Assembly (NCBI GenBank): GCA_964569385.1
Contig: CAZMUM010000002.1
Coordinates: 62,001-126,000, forward strand
Source of the DNA: JAADHX01 sp964569385
GTDB lineage: Bacteria > Actinomycetota > Acidimicrobiia > Acidimicrobiales > Poriferisodalaceae
Length of the DNA stretch: 64,000 bases
Direction: 5' to 3'
Shown one piece after another: positions 16,597 to 25,855 of the stretch. Within the stretch, counting starts at the first letter, position 1. Each line of letters begins with the position of its first letter. The notes beneath the pieces were generated by a model, which saw nothing but the letters and a program-made list of their open reading frames with translations, was not told the origin of the DNA and made no database searches. A program made the position numbers and the translations under genes.

Positions 16597-17844
16597 ATGA
16601 ACCTTCAATTGATCAACGCTCGCCTTACCGATGGGCGTCTCGTCGATGTCGAGGTTGCGAACGGCGAGATCTCGGCGATCACGGATGTGGGCGCCGGGCC
16701 GCGAACTTACGCACAAGACACCGAGCGGCACGATCTCAACAGTTGGTTGTTGTTGCCGGCCACCGCCGAACCTCACGCCCATCTCGACAAGGCGCTGACG
16801 GCAGAGTCTGTGCCAAATCCGAAGGGAGATCTACGCGGAGCCATACAGGCATGGATTCAGGCGGCCAAGGCTGGCATGTTCACCCACGACAACACCGTTG
16901 AGCGAGCCACAGCAGCGATGGATCTGTTGGTGAGCCGCGGAACTACAGCGGTTCGGACGCACGCCAACGTTTCTGAAGTCATTGGCGCTCGAAGTGTGGT
17001 CGCTTTGCGGGAGGCGGCAGCTCGATTCGAAGGTGTCCTCGACGTTCAGATTGTGGCTCTCACTTCGGTGCCGATGACGGGAGCCCAAGGTGCAGGCAAC
17101 CGCAAAGCACTTGATGATGCCGTCGAGGCCGGGGCGCACCTCATTGGCGGGTGTCCAAGCCTCGACCCCGATGGTGCTGGCCTCATCAGCCACGCCATAG
17201 CCGTAGCATCCGACGCTGGCCTTGGTATCGATTTACATGTCGACGAAACTCTCGACCCGTCGATGTTGATGTTGCGCGAGTTGGCGCAGCAAGTGATGTC
17301 TACCGGATTCGACGGATTGGTGGCAGCGGGACATTGTGTGACCCTCGGTATGCAAAGCGTCGAGGTGCAGGCCGCAGTGTCGGCTGAGGTCGCCGAAGCA
17401 GGTATCGCCGTTTTTGCTTTGCCTCAGACGAACCTGTTTCTTCAGGGCCGAGATGACCCGACAGCCACGCCACGCGGCATCACCGCCGTGTCGGCGCTCC
17501 AAGATGCTGGTGTTCTAGTAGCCGCTGGCGCCGACAACGTGCAGGATCCGTTCAACCTTGTGGGTCGCAGCGACGCTCTTGAGACTGCTGGCCTCATGGT
17601 CATGGCTGGTCACCAGTCACCAGAGAGCAGCTTCGAGATGGTCTCCAACAATGCTCGGATCGCGATGGGCCTAGCGCCGGTGAATTTCGAGGTTGGGGAT
17701 CCGGCCGACTTCTTGGCCATCGATGCCCCGTCGGTGCGAGGCGCAATAGCAGATGCCCCGATGTCGAGGGTGGTGTACCGAGCCGGCCGTGTGGTGGCTA
17801 GGTCAGAACAGACCAGCACTGTGTATAGAGGAGCCGAGTCATGA
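16597..17844 (+). CDS. Amidohydrolase, cytosine-deaminase-like
   Basis: 415-aa metal-dependent hydrolase. The metal ligands of the amidohydrolase barrel are seen as H60/H62 (EPHAHLDKAL), a His in DLHVDETLDP, the AAGHCVTLG His, and the Asp in AAGADNVQDPFN. This pattern is that of the cytosine deaminase/atrazine-hydrolase branch, which deaminates or dechlorinates N-heterocycles. A TAAGTT -10-like element ends six bases before the ATG, so the gene may be leaderless. Coupled by ATGA to a creatininase-family hydrolase and followed by an ABC transporter, it probably acts on an imported cyclic amide or pyrimidine-like compound (inference). Confidence 0.8.
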   Translation: MNLQLINARLTDGRLVDVEVANGEISAITDVGAGPRTYAQDTERHDLNSWLLLPATAEPHAHLDKALTAESVPNPKGDLRGAIQAWIQAAKAGMFTHDNTVERATAAMDLLVSRGTTAVRTHANVSEVIGARSVVALREAAARFEGVLDVQIVALTSVPMTGAQGAGNRKALDDAVEAGAHLIGGCPSLDPDGAGLISHAIAVASDAGLGIDLHVDETLDPSMLMLRELAQQVMSTGFDGLVAAGHCVTLGMQSVEVQAAVSAEVAEAGIAVFALPQTNLFLQGRDDPTATPRGITAVSALQDAGVLVAAGADNVQDPFNLVGRSDALETAGLMVMAGHQSPESSFEMVSNNARIAMGLAPVNFEVGDPADFLAIDAPSVRGAIADAPMSRVVYRAGRVVARSEQTSTVYRGAES

Positions 17845-18611
17845 GTAGAAGACTTGAGGATCTCAGCGGCCCCGAGATAGGCGAACGAATCACCGAGACG
17901 GCGGTGTTCATTCAGCCCATCGGGGCGGTCGAACAACACGGCCCGCACCTCCCGCTTTCGGTAGATCATGTGATCGCCCACGAGACAGCCACCGCGGTGG
18001 TCGACGCCTATGGTGAAACTTCTGACCTATGGCTGTTGCCGACGATGTCGGTGTCGAAGTCGAACGAACATGCGTGGTCTCCGGGTACTCTTTGGTACTC
18101 GGCTACAACGATGCTTGCGGTTCTCGACGATATTGCCCGCTCCGTGGCCACCACCGCGGCCAAGAGCCTCGTGTTCCTCAACGGCCACGGCGGTAACTCG
18201 TCTCTGCTCAACGTTGCGTGTCGCGAGATCAGGCTGAGTCACGGCTTGAAGACGTTCCTCGTGCACCCTTTCGTTCCCGCCGATCAGGGCGGAGTTTCGC
18301 CAGAAGCCGAGCTTGGCATGGGCATTCATGGTGGTCACCAGGAGACGTCGGTGTTTATGCATCTCCGTCCCGATCTGGTCCATCTCGAGAAGGCCTCGCG
18401 AGCCGTTCCTGAGCGTCTTGCCGACAACAAACATGTGAAGTTCGGTGGTCTCACCTCGTTCGGTTGGTTGTCCAACGATTTCTTCGATCACGGCTACATC
18501 GGCGACCCGACAACGGCCACCGCAGCCGAAGGAAAACGCTTGTTTGAGGCGTCGGTCGAGTTACTTGGCGAACAGATGGCCGAGATCGCCCGTTTCGATT
18601 TCGGTCGATAG
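17841..18611 (+). CDS. Creatininase-family amidohydrolase
   Basis: 256-aa binuclear metal hydrolase. The family ligands are visible in PIGAVEQHGPHLPLSVD (E31, H33, D42), NGHGGNSS and GIHGGHQETS. Characterised members open cyclic amides (creatinine), deformylate a pyrimidine in F420/flavin biosynthesis (ArfB) or trim the mycofactocin peptide (MftE). No mycofactocin or F420 genes are adjacent, so a catabolic role with the coupled amidohydrolase is more likely (inference). Confidence 0.82.
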   Translation: MSRRLEDLSGPEIGERITETAVFIQPIGAVEQHGPHLPLSVDHVIAHETATAVVDAYGETSDLWLLPTMSVSKSNEHAWSPGTLWYSATTMLAVLDDIARSVATTAAKSLVFLNGHGGNSSLLNVACREIRLSHGLKTFLVHPFVPADQGGVSPEAELGMGIHGGHQETSVFMHLRPDLVHLEKASRAVPERLADNKHVKFGGLTSFGWLSNDFFDHGYIGDPTTATAAEGKRLFEASVELLGEQMAEIARFDFGR

Positions 18612-18719
18612 CCACTCGGCTGTGCAGCTGTGCTTTGACACGATAAGGTCTCGGCAGCTCCGTTCCGGGCTTTCGACGCCGCGCTCTCGCGGTGACCAAC
18701 ATGAGGGGACATAGTTAGC

Positions 18720-19901
18720 ATGAAGAGAAACAGATGGGTCCGTTTTGCAGCGGCGCTGATGGCGCTTTCGCTCGTCGCTGCCGCCTGTGGAGATAGCGAC
18801 TCCGACGACAACGCTGGCTCTGCCGCAGAGACCACCGCAGCACCAGCAACCACCGAAGCCGCCGTCGAAGTATCAATCGCCGATGTGTGCCCTAACCCGC
18901 TAGTCGTGCAGACCGACTGGTTCCCTCAGCCCGAGCATGGCTATACGTACAGCCTCATCGGTCCCGATGGCGAACTCGACGCTGAGGCTGGCATCTACAC
19001 CGGTCCGCTTGGCGACACTGGTATCGATCTTGAGGTCCGTGCTGGTGGCCCATACATCGGCTTCTCGCCGCCATCGGCTCAGTTCTACTCCGACGACGAC
19101 ATCTTCATGGCTTATGTCGATACTGCCACCGCAATGGCAACGTCTGAGACGCTTCCAGTAGTTGCCGTGTTTGCCCCGTTCGAGGTAGGTCCACAGATTC
19201 TGATGTGGAACCCCGACGTCTATAGCTTCGAAACCTTCCAGGACATCGGTGATTCCGGGGCCCCAGTTCTGTACTTCGAGGGTGGCGCTTACATGACCTA
19301 TCTTCTTGGTCAGGGTTTCTTGAACGAAAGCCAGATTGATGCGTCATATGATGGATCACCAGCTCGTTTCCTCACCGAAGATGTCGTGCAGCAGGGCTTT
19401 GCCAGCAACGAGCCGTGGCGTTACGAGAACGCGATCGAAGATTGGCTCAAGCCAGTCGACATCATGTTGATTCACGATTCGGGCTTCGAGATCTACGAAG
19501 GCACCCTTTCGGTCAAGCCAGAGTCCATCACCGACCCCGACGACTCAGCATGCCTTGAGCTTGTTGTGCCGCTGTTCCAGCAGTCGCAGGTCGACTACAT
19601 GAATGACCCAACGGCTATGAACGTCCGTCTCCACGAGATTGTCACCGACCTGGCCAGCTTCTGGACATCGTCCGAAGAAGGCCATGCGGCAGGCACCGCG
19701 GCCATGAAGGATCTTGGACTTGTTAGCGACGGACCAGACAGCACTGTTGGCAACATGGTCGAGTCGCGAATCCAGGAACTCATCGATACCCAGATTCCAT
19801 TCCTTGAAGCGCTCGGCATCGATACTTACAAAGAGGGACTTCAGGCCAACGACATCTTCACCAACCAGTTCATCGACGACTCGATTGGTCTTGGGTTCTA
19901 A
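18720..19901 (+). CDS. ABC transporter substrate-binding lipoprotein (NMT1/SsuA-like)
   Basis: 393-aa lipoprotein: basic n-region, hydrophobic core and lipobox AAAC (Cys23), then a Ser/Ala/Thr linker to about residue 50. The mature part begins NPLVVQTDWFPQPEHG, which places it among NMT1/THI5-like binding proteins that capture pyrimidine, riboflavin-like or sulfonate compounds. It is followed by a SsuC/TauC-type permease, and pairs with the hydrolases upstream. Ligand not readable. The 108 bases upstream contain a TTGACA at 18635-18640 but no convincing -10 at the right distance. Confidence 0.8.
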   Translation: MKRNRWVRFAAALMALSLVAAACGDSDSDDNAGSAAETTAAPATTEAAVEVSIADVCPNPLVVQTDWFPQPEHGYTYSLIGPDGELDAEAGIYTGPLGDTGIDLEVRAGGPYIGFSPPSAQFYSDDDIFMAYVDTATAMATSETLPVVAVFAPFEVGPQILMWNPDVYSFETFQDIGDSGAPVLYFEGGAYMTYLLGQGFLNESQIDASYDGSPARFLTEDVVQQGFASNEPWRYENAIEDWLKPVDIMLIHDSGFEIYEGTLSVKPESITDPDDSACLELVVPLFQQSQVDYMNDPTAMNVRLHEIVTDLASFWTSSEEGHAAGTAAMKDLGLVSDGPDSTVGNMVESRIQELIDTQIPFLEALGIDTYKEGLQANDIFTNQFIDDSIGLGF

Positions 19902-19929
19902 TCGGGGAAGTAGTTGAAAGTAACTAGTT

Positions 19930-20805
19930 ATGACTCGGCCGTCGCTCCCTCCTTCACTCAATTCATTGGAGGAGGTAGCGACGGCTTCGTCAGTTGAACC
20001 AAAGTCCTGGACGCTGCCGACATGGCTTACCCCGAAGTCGGTATTGCCGCCGATTCTGTTCGCGTCGGCATTGATCGTATTTTGGTACGTCCTGGTCGAG
20101 CTTCTTTCGGACCGTAAGAAGCTGCTGTTGCCCCGGCCGCACACGATGTTCGGCGAGACGGTGCTCAATAGTGAGATTCGCAGCGAGCTTTGGTCTGGTC
20201 TACTTGTCACCGGCAAGGTGGCGCTAGTCGGGCTGTTCATTTCGATGGTCTTTGGCATCATTGGCGCTGTCGTAATGAACTCGGCGCCTTGGGCTGAGCG
20301 GGCATTCTTTCCGTGGGCCGTGGTCATTCAAACCGTTCCGACGTTGGCTTTGGTGCCGTTGATCGCTATCTGGTTTGGCTTCGGATTTAGCAGTCGGCTC
20401 ATTGTCGTGGTGATGATCTCGATGTTCCCGATCCTCACCAACACCTTGTTTGGTCTTCAGTCGGCCGACGTCGATCTGCACAATCTCTTCACGCTGCAAG
20501 GTGCGTCTAGGGCCACGCGTCTGTTCAAGCTGGAGTTTCCCGCCGCTCTACCGGCGATGTTCACCGGCTTCAGAATTGCAGCCGGACTTTCCGTCATCGG
20601 TGCCATCGTGGCTGAGTTCTTCTTTGGTCGCGGGGCCAAAGGCCTCGGGAATCTAGTTAGCAAGTACAGGGGCCTAGCCCAGATGTCGGAGCTCTATGCG
20701 TCGGTGCTGCTGTCTTCTCTTTTCGGGGTGGCTGTCTTTTGGGCCTTCACCTACCTGACCAAACGTATGGTTGGGGCCTGGCACGAATCACTCGAGAACG
20801 AGTAG
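19930..20805 (+). CDS. ABC transporter permease (SsuC/TauC-type)
   Basis: 291 aa with about six membrane spans and the cytoplasmic EAA-like coupling loop GASRATRLFKLEFPAALPAM that docks on the ATPase. It lies 28 bases after the binding-protein gene and 2 bases before an SDR. No ATPase follows on this strand; the only one in the cluster is on the opposite strand. Confidence 0.85.
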   Translation: MTRPSLPPSLNSLEEVATASSVEPKSWTLPTWLTPKSVLPPILFASALIVFWYVLVELLSDRKKLLLPRPHTMFGETVLNSEIRSELWSGLLVTGKVALVGLFISMVFGIIGAVVMNSAPWAERAFFPWAVVIQTVPTLALVPLIAIWFGFGFSSRLIVVVMISMFPILTNTLFGLQSADVDLHNLFTLQGASRATRLFKLEFPAALPAMFTGFRIAAGLSVIGAIVAEFFFGRGAKGLGNLVSKYRGLAQMSELYASVLLSSLFGVAVFWAFTYLTKRMVGAWHESLENE

Positions 20806-20807
20806 CA

Positions 20808-21542
20808 GTGACCTTTGCGGGTAAATCAGCCATCGTCACCGGTGCGGCTCAAGGTATTGGTTTGGCCGTGGCGCGGCGTCTAATCGACGCCGACATGACC
20901 GTTACGATGGTCGACCGTAACCCCGATGTGCTTGAGGTCGCTGCTGGCCTCGGAGCATCGGCGTCTGGTTCCGTGGTCGATCTATGCGATGTCGAAGCGT
21001 GTCGGGCCGCAATGGCGTCTGCCATTGACCGCATGGGAAGCGTGTGGCTGCTGGTCAACAACGCTGGTATTTTCGCCAAGACCCCCATCCTCGAGATCGA
21101 TCCCGACCAGTGGGACAAGATGATGGAAACAAATGTCAGATCGATGCTGGTTACGATTCAGGCCGTTGCTGGCTCGATGGCCGCAACCGGAGGTGGTCGC
21201 ATCGTCAACCAAGCGTCGATGGCGGCCAAGCTCGGCACTCCAGGGGAGGCCAGCTACGCGGCCTCAAAAGCGGCAGTTGTGGCCCTCGGCCGTATTGCGG
21301 CGATGGAGCTGGGGCCCGATCAGATCACCGTAAACAGCATCTGCCCTGGATACGTCCTCACCGAGATGGGTGCCGAAACCCGAGACCCTGAACAAGTTTC
21401 AGGCTGGACGGCTAAGTCGCCGCTGGCACGATTGGCTTCGCCGGACGACGTTGCGGCGGCTGTCGCCTTCCTAGCTTCGGAGGAGGCTGGGTACATCACT
21501 GGCGAGGCTCTGAACGTGAGCGGTGGAATGTGCACGTGGTAG
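20808..21542 (+). CDS. SDR-family oxidoreductase
   Basis: 244 aa from a GTG two bases after the permease stop. TGAAQGIG (11-18), NNAG (84-87) and the active-site Y150-xxx-K154 are intact, and the C-terminus NVSGGMCTW is close to that of 3-oxoacyl-ACP-reductase-like or sugar dehydrogenases. Probably oxidises an alcohol in the pathway that the flanking transporter feeds. Confidence 0.78.
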   Translation: MTFAGKSAIVTGAAQGIGLAVARRLIDADMTVTMVDRNPDVLEVAAGLGASASGSVVDLCDVEACRAAMASAIDRMGSVWLLVNNAGIFAKTPILEIDPDQWDKMMETNVRSMLVTIQAVAGSMAATGGGRIVNQASMAAKLGTPGEASYAASKAAVVALGRIAAMELGPDQITVNSICPGYVLTEMGAETRDPEQVSGWTAKSPLARLASPDDVAAAVAFLASEEAGYITGEALNVSGGMCTW

Positions 21543-21578
21543 CTCTCGATGGTCCGTCGTAAAACTCTTGTAGCGTTG

Positions 21579-22400
21579 CTAGCCAGTTTCGCGGCGAGTT
21601 GTATGCCACGAGCGAGTCAAACGATCGCTTGCGAAGCCGACAATCAAGAACAGTGCTACACCCAACATCGACGCGATCACAATAGCCGCGATCAACTGTT
21701 CGGTTTGAAGCTGTAGCTGGTAGCGGCTGATGAGACGGCCAAGCCCCTTTTCTTCGCCGCCTTTGAAGAAGAACTCGCCAACGATTGCTCCAACAACAGC
21801 AAGCCCCGCCGATATGCGAAAGCCGGTGAAGATCGAGGGTATGGCGGCTGGGAGCGAAAGTTTGGTCAGCCGCGTAACTCCCTTTACTGAGTGAAGCTCG
21901 AAGAGGTTGATGAAGTTACGGTCTATCGACTTGAGTCCGAACAACGTGTTGGTGATGATCGGGAAGATCGAGATGATGACTACCACTAGAACCCGGGCGT
22001 TAAAGCTAAAGCCCATCCAGACTCCAATGAGCGGAACGATGGCGATGATGGGTGTGGCCTGAATCACGATGGCGTAGGGGAAGAACGTCGACTCGAACCA
22101 GTCAAACTGATGCATGAGAATCGCGATCGACATGCCCAGGATTATCGAGATAGTTAGACCAACAAGGGTAACGATGAGGGTGGCCCGAAGCCCTTCGAGA
22201 AGTTGGGTTAGATTCCTCCCGTCGAGAAGCCCAGATTCGAAAACAGCGTGAGGAGGCGGAAGTAGGAAGCTCTGACCGTCGCTTAGAGCGAACTCTGATA
22301 CGAAGTACCAAACACCGATGACACCTATAGCCACCGCAAAAGGCGGGCCAGCCAGACCGAGCAATCGGCGAACGTTGCTCGGCTCGAGCGGGGCGCTCAA
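21579..22400 (-). CDS. ABC transporter permease (SsuC/TauC-type), second copy
   Basis: 273 aa, about six membrane spans; coupling loop HSVKGVTRLTKLSLPAAIPS. It is clearly paralogous to the rightward permease (shared FSLLPPPH-like and PIITNTLFGL/PILTNTLFGL segments). It overlaps the ATPase gene by ATGA. Two different permeases with a single ATPase suggest a heterodimeric channel rather than the usual homodimer (inference). Confidence 0.85.
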   Translation of the reverse strand: MSAPLEPSNVRRLLGLAGPPFAVAIGVIGVWYFVSEFALSDGQSFLLPPPHAVFESGLLDGRNLTQLLEGLRATLIVTLVGLTISIILGMSIAILMHQFDWFESTFFPYAIVIQATPIIAIVPLIGVWMGFSFNARVLVVVIISIFPIITNTLFGLKSIDRNFINLFELHSVKGVTRLTKLSLPAAIPSIFTGFRISAGLAVVGAIVGEFFFKGGEEKGLGRLISRYQLQLQTEQLIAAIVIASMLGVALFLIVGFASDRLTRSWHTTRRETG

Positions 22401-23143
22401 TGCCCGGCCTCTCCGCTGCTGGCTCGAAGTGCTTCTGAGACTTCGCCGGCGAGACGGGCAAAGTCGGGTTCGTAGCGAAGTTCGTCGCGACGCGGATACT
22501 CGAACGGCACCTTGAACTCGGCCACGATCTTGCCCGGACGGGCCGACATCACCAAGATTCGGGTCGACATGAACACTGCTTCTTGAATCGAGTGCGTGAT
22601 GAACAACCCCGCAAAACCCTCGGTGCTGAAGAGGCCGAGCAGCTCTGAGTTCAGGCGTTCTCTGGTGATCTCGTCGAGGGCACCAAAAGGCTCGTCGAAC
22701 ATGAAGACCTGAGGCTTCATGGCCAACGATCGAGCCAACGAAACTCGCATCTTCATGCCACCAGAGAGGCGCTTGGGGTAGTGATTCTCAAAACCGGTCA
22801 AACCGACGAGATCGATGTGTTCTTGAGCGATCGTGGCTCTCTCTGCTTTGGACACACCATGGAACTCAAGCAAGAGTTCGACATTTCGTTGGACGGTTCG
22901 CCACGGTAACAATGTGGCGTCTTGGAAGGTGTAACCGAGACTGGCACGATCGACTTCGACCTGGCCCGAGGTATGGGCCACAAGATTCGATGCCACCTTG
23001 AGCAGCGTCGACTTGCCGCAACCTGAGGGCCCCACAACCGTGACGAACTCGCCCGATGCGACGTCGAAGGTGACACCGCGTAACGCCTCGGTTCCGTCAG
23101 GAAAGATGACGCCGAGGTCATTAAACGAAAGAGCTGTGCTCAT
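22397..23143 (-). CDS. ABC transporter ATPase (SsuB/TauB-type)
   Basis: 248 aa. Walker A GPSGCGKST (38-46), Q-loop TFQDATLLPW, signature LSGGM, Walker B VFMFDEPFGALDE and the H-loop ITHSIQEA are all intact. It is divergent from an SDR gene with a 147-bp gap that must carry both promoters. It is the only ATPase in the island and presumably serves both permeases. Confidence 0.88.
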   Translation of the reverse strand: MSTALSFNDLGVIFPDGTEALRGVTFDVASGEFVTVVGPSGCGKSTLLKVASNLVAHTSGQVEVDRASLGYTFQDATLLPWRTVQRNVELLLEFHGVSKAERATIAQEHIDLVGLTGFENHYPKRLSGGMKMRVSLARSLAMKPQVFMFDEPFGALDEITRERLNSELLGLFSTEGFAGLFITHSIQEAVFMSTRILVMSARPGKIVAEFKVPFEYPRRDELRYEPDFARLAGEVSEALRASSGEAGH

Positions 23144-23290
23144 GCCGAAGTTGCTCCGTCAGTGCGGCTTGGATTCACTTGTGCCCCCATGTGACGACTT
23201 CGTTGTGGTGGTCGACCCGAAGAACCTATCGCGGTGCGGCGATGTTGCTCAACGCAGAACTGTCTGGTCTCAACGAAGTAGGTTCTGCTC

Positions 23291-24043
23291 ATGGATCTTG
23301 ATGGAAAGACAGCACTCGTCACCGGGGCAGCCAAACGAGTGGGCCGGGTGATCGCGCTCACGTTGGCCAAAGCCGGTGCCAATGTAGTGATCAACTACAA
23401 CAGTTCGGCCGACGATGCCGAGGCCACGGCCGCCGAAGCTGAAGCTCTAGGAGTAGGTGCGATGACCTTCGCAGCCGACGTCGGCGACTACGACGCCGTC
23501 GGGTTAATGGTCGAGGCGGCCAAGGCCAAGTTCGGTGGAATCGACGTGTTGGTCAACAACGCATCATCGTTCCATGCCGAGCCGTTTCCGACCACCGACA
23601 TGACGGTATGGAATCAAGCCATCAGCACTCTTGTTAATGGCCCGTTCTATTGCACCAATTTGGTTGCGCCGTCGATGCTCGAACGGGGCGGCGGCGTAGT
23701 AGTGAGCGTCAGCGATCTGTCCGCCTTCGAAGCCTGGCCTGGTTACATGGCCCACGCGGTCGGCAAGTCGGCGATCCTGGCTATGACCAGGCAGTTTGCG
23801 TTGGAGTTGGCACCCACAATTCGGGCCAATGCCATTGTTCCCGGGCCCGCGTTGCGGCCCCACGATTATGACGACGGCCGCTACCAGCGAACCGCAGACA
23901 AGACTCTTCTCGGCCGGTGGGGCACGCCTGAAGAGATGGCGCACGGCGTGAAGTACCTGGTTGAGGCTGACTATGTGACGGGTGAGTACATCATTATCGA
24001 TGGCGGCCAGCAGTACGGTCATCGCAAGGCCGAGGCTGGCTGA
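23291..24043 (+). CDS. SDR-family protein, pteridine-reductase-like, catalytic Tyr replaced
   Basis: 250-aa SDR whose nucleotide motif TGAAKRVG (11-18) and LVNNASSF are those of pteridine-reductase/FolM-like enzymes. In the active-site segment YMAHAVGK the lysine (K159) is present, but the residue four before it is H155 instead of Tyr; a Tyr sits three residues earlier still (Y152). Activity may be altered or lost. It heads a rightward run of LLM, aldolase, kinase and dehydrogenase genes. Confidence 0.72.
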   Translation: MDLDGKTALVTGAAKRVGRVIALTLAKAGANVVINYNSSADDAEATAAEAEALGVGAMTFAADVGDYDAVGLMVEAAKAKFGGIDVLVNNASSFHAEPFPTTDMTVWNQAISTLVNGPFYCTNLVAPSMLERGGGVVVSVSDLSAFEAWPGYMAHAVGKSAILAMTRQFALELAPTIRANAIVPGPALRPHDYDDGRYQRTADKTLLGRWGTPEEMAHGVKYLVEADYVTGEYIIIDGGQQYGHRKAEAG

Positions 24044-24048
24044 CCTTT

Positions 24049-25023
24049 ATGATCAAGTTCGGCGTCCACATCGTGCCACTGATGCCTGCGGCTGATGTCG
24101 TCGAGCTTGGCATCGCCGCCGAAAAGGCAGGGTACGACTACTGCCTAGTGGCCGATGAGGGTTTCCACCCTGATGTGTATGGCTGTCTAGGGGCCATTGC
24201 CCGCGAGACCACAAAGATTCGACTCGGCCCTGCCACCAATGGATACACCCGTCACCCTGCGGTAACCGCAGCCGCCGTAGCCACTATCGACGAGCTGTCG
24301 GGCGGTCGAGCTTTTGTGACGCTGTTGGCGGGCGGATCGATGGTGCTGGCGCCAATGGGTATCGAACGAGAGAAGCCCTATCGAGTCGTGCGTGACACCT
24401 TCGATGTGTTGAAGGCCCTTTGGTCTGGCCAAGCAGTCGACTGGGAAGGCGAGAAGCACTCTCTTCGCGGGGCGAGGCTAGGAAACGGCGCACGCGACAT
24501 TCCGATCTGGATCACCAGTCGAGGTCCGCTGCTGCTCGGCCTGACCGGCCGTAAGGCCGATGGGGCGTTGTTGACAGTGAAGCCAGATCTCGACGCGGCC
24601 TTTGATCTAGTCGACACCGCCGCGAACAAGGCAGGCGGTCGTTCGCCAGAACGAATCTATCTCGGCCGTGTTTCCTATACGCCCGAGATGATCGACGAGC
24701 AGCGGCTCACAATTGGCTACGTGTTAATGGACTCGCCCGAGCGTGTTCTCAGGTCCCTCGGATTCGACGATCGTGCGTGTGCCGAGGTGAAAATGGCGGC
24801 TGCCGACCACGACCCCGACCGTCTTACACCGCTGATCACCAATGATCTTCTGCGGCAATACCAGATCAATGGAACACCTGCCGAGTGTTCGGCTGGAGTG
24901 GCCAGTCTTGTCAAGCGACACAATCTCGATACAGTGTTAGTCGACGTGTTGTCGCCCGATCTCGATGAGAACCTCGAGCTGCTGCACGCCACCTACAAGA
25001 TCCTCTCGGATAGTCGACCCTGA
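24049..25023 (+). CDS. LLM-class F420-dependent oxidoreductase
   Basis: 324-aa luciferase-like enzyme of the mer/Fgd branch: ELGIAAEKAGYDYCLVADEG, IARETTKIRLGPATNGYTRHP and DELSGGRAFVTLLAGGS. Most members of this group use F420. It begins 5 bases after the SDR. A similar LLM is found near 59 kb (shared VADEG/VPDEG and SRHPAxTAAAxAxIDE segments), which suggests two related pathways. Confidence 0.8.
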   Translation: MIKFGVHIVPLMPAADVVELGIAAEKAGYDYCLVADEGFHPDVYGCLGAIARETTKIRLGPATNGYTRHPAVTAAAVATIDELSGGRAFVTLLAGGSMVLAPMGIEREKPYRVVRDTFDVLKALWSGQAVDWEGEKHSLRGARLGNGARDIPIWITSRGPLLLGLTGRKADGALLTVKPDLDAAFDLVDTAANKAGGRSPERIYLGRVSYTPEMIDEQRLTIGYVLMDSPERVLRSLGFDDRACAEVKMAAADHDPDRLTPLITNDLLRQYQINGTPAECSAGVASLVKRHNLDTVLVDVLSPDLDENLELLHATYKILSDSRP

Positions 25024-25064
25024 TTCGTGGTCGGAGCGCCGACCACACCCGATGGAGAATCCCA

Positions 25065-25853
25065 ATGTCAACCAAACGTCGCCTCAGTCGAATTTTTGCA
25101 CCCGACGGTAAGGCGGTCATCGTGGCCCTCGACCACGGCCTTATCGACGGACCATGCGAAGGGTTCGAAGAACCGGCCGCCGTTATTCGCCAAGTAGTCG
25201 CTGGCGGCGCCGATGCCATCTTGACTTCTTATGGCATCGCTCGGCGATTCGAAGACGAGCTGAGCGGAGTTGGCCTGATACTTCGAGGCGATGGAGCGGC
25301 TACCAACCTCGGCACGCCGAGTGATGGCTCAGCATCGAGCCTGTTCTTCACTGTCGAAGACGCCCTGCGAGTTGGTGCCGATGCTCTAGTCGTCACAGCG
25401 CTCCCCGGCAGCGACAAGGAAGAATCGACGCTTACGAACCTGGCTCGGATGACGCGCGAGGCCCACGCATGGGGGATGCCTGTGCTTGGCGAGATGGTGC
25501 CTGGCGGTTTCGACAGCGGCCCAGAGATGCGTGGCACCGAAGCAGTTGCTCTAGCGGCCCGACTCGGTGCCGAACTTGGCGCCGATTTCATCAAGGCCCC
25601 ATACGCCGAGAACTACGAGCAGGTTACGAGCAACACGTGGACCCCAGTGGTCATTCTCGGCGGGTCCAAGGGGACCGAACGCGACACCTTGTCCAACATT
25701 GCCGATGCCATCGCGGCCGGCGCCGCTGGTGTGGCCATTGGTCGCAACGTGTTTCAATCCAAAGACCCCAAGGCCATGACGTCGGCCATCGTGGCTGTTG
25801 TTCACGGTGGCGCTACTGCCGACGAGGCCGTCGAACTTCTGCCCTCGGCGTAG
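25065..25853 (+). CDS. DhnA/LsrF-type class I aldolase
   Basis: 262-aa TIM barrel of the archaeal-type class I aldolase family. ALDHG is near the N-terminus, the Schiff-base lysine region is ADFIKAPYAENYEQ, and the phosphate-binding segments are LGGSKGTERDTL and GVAIGRNVFQ. Relatives cleave or condense phosphorylated sugars (fructose-bisphosphate aldolase) or process phospho-AI-2 (LsrF). The kinase gene starts 2 bases after its stop, so a phosphorylate-then-cleave route is likely. Confidence 0.8.
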   Translation: MSTKRRLSRIFAPDGKAVIVALDHGLIDGPCEGFEEPAAVIRQVVAGGADAILTSYGIARRFEDELSGVGLILRGDGAATNLGTPSDGSASSLFFTVEDALRVGADALVVTALPGSDKEESTLTNLARMTREAHAWGMPVLGEMVPGGFDSGPEMRGTEAVALAARLGAELGADFIKAPYAENYEQVTSNTWTPVVILGGSKGTERDTLSNIADAIAAGAAGVAIGRNVFQSKDPKAMTSAIVAVVHGGATADEAVELLPSA

Positions 25854-25855
25854 TT

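Noticed and set aside
17841..18611. Mycofactocin peptidase MftE
   Set aside because: No mftA-D genes nearby; the gene is coupled to an amidohydrolase and transporter instead.
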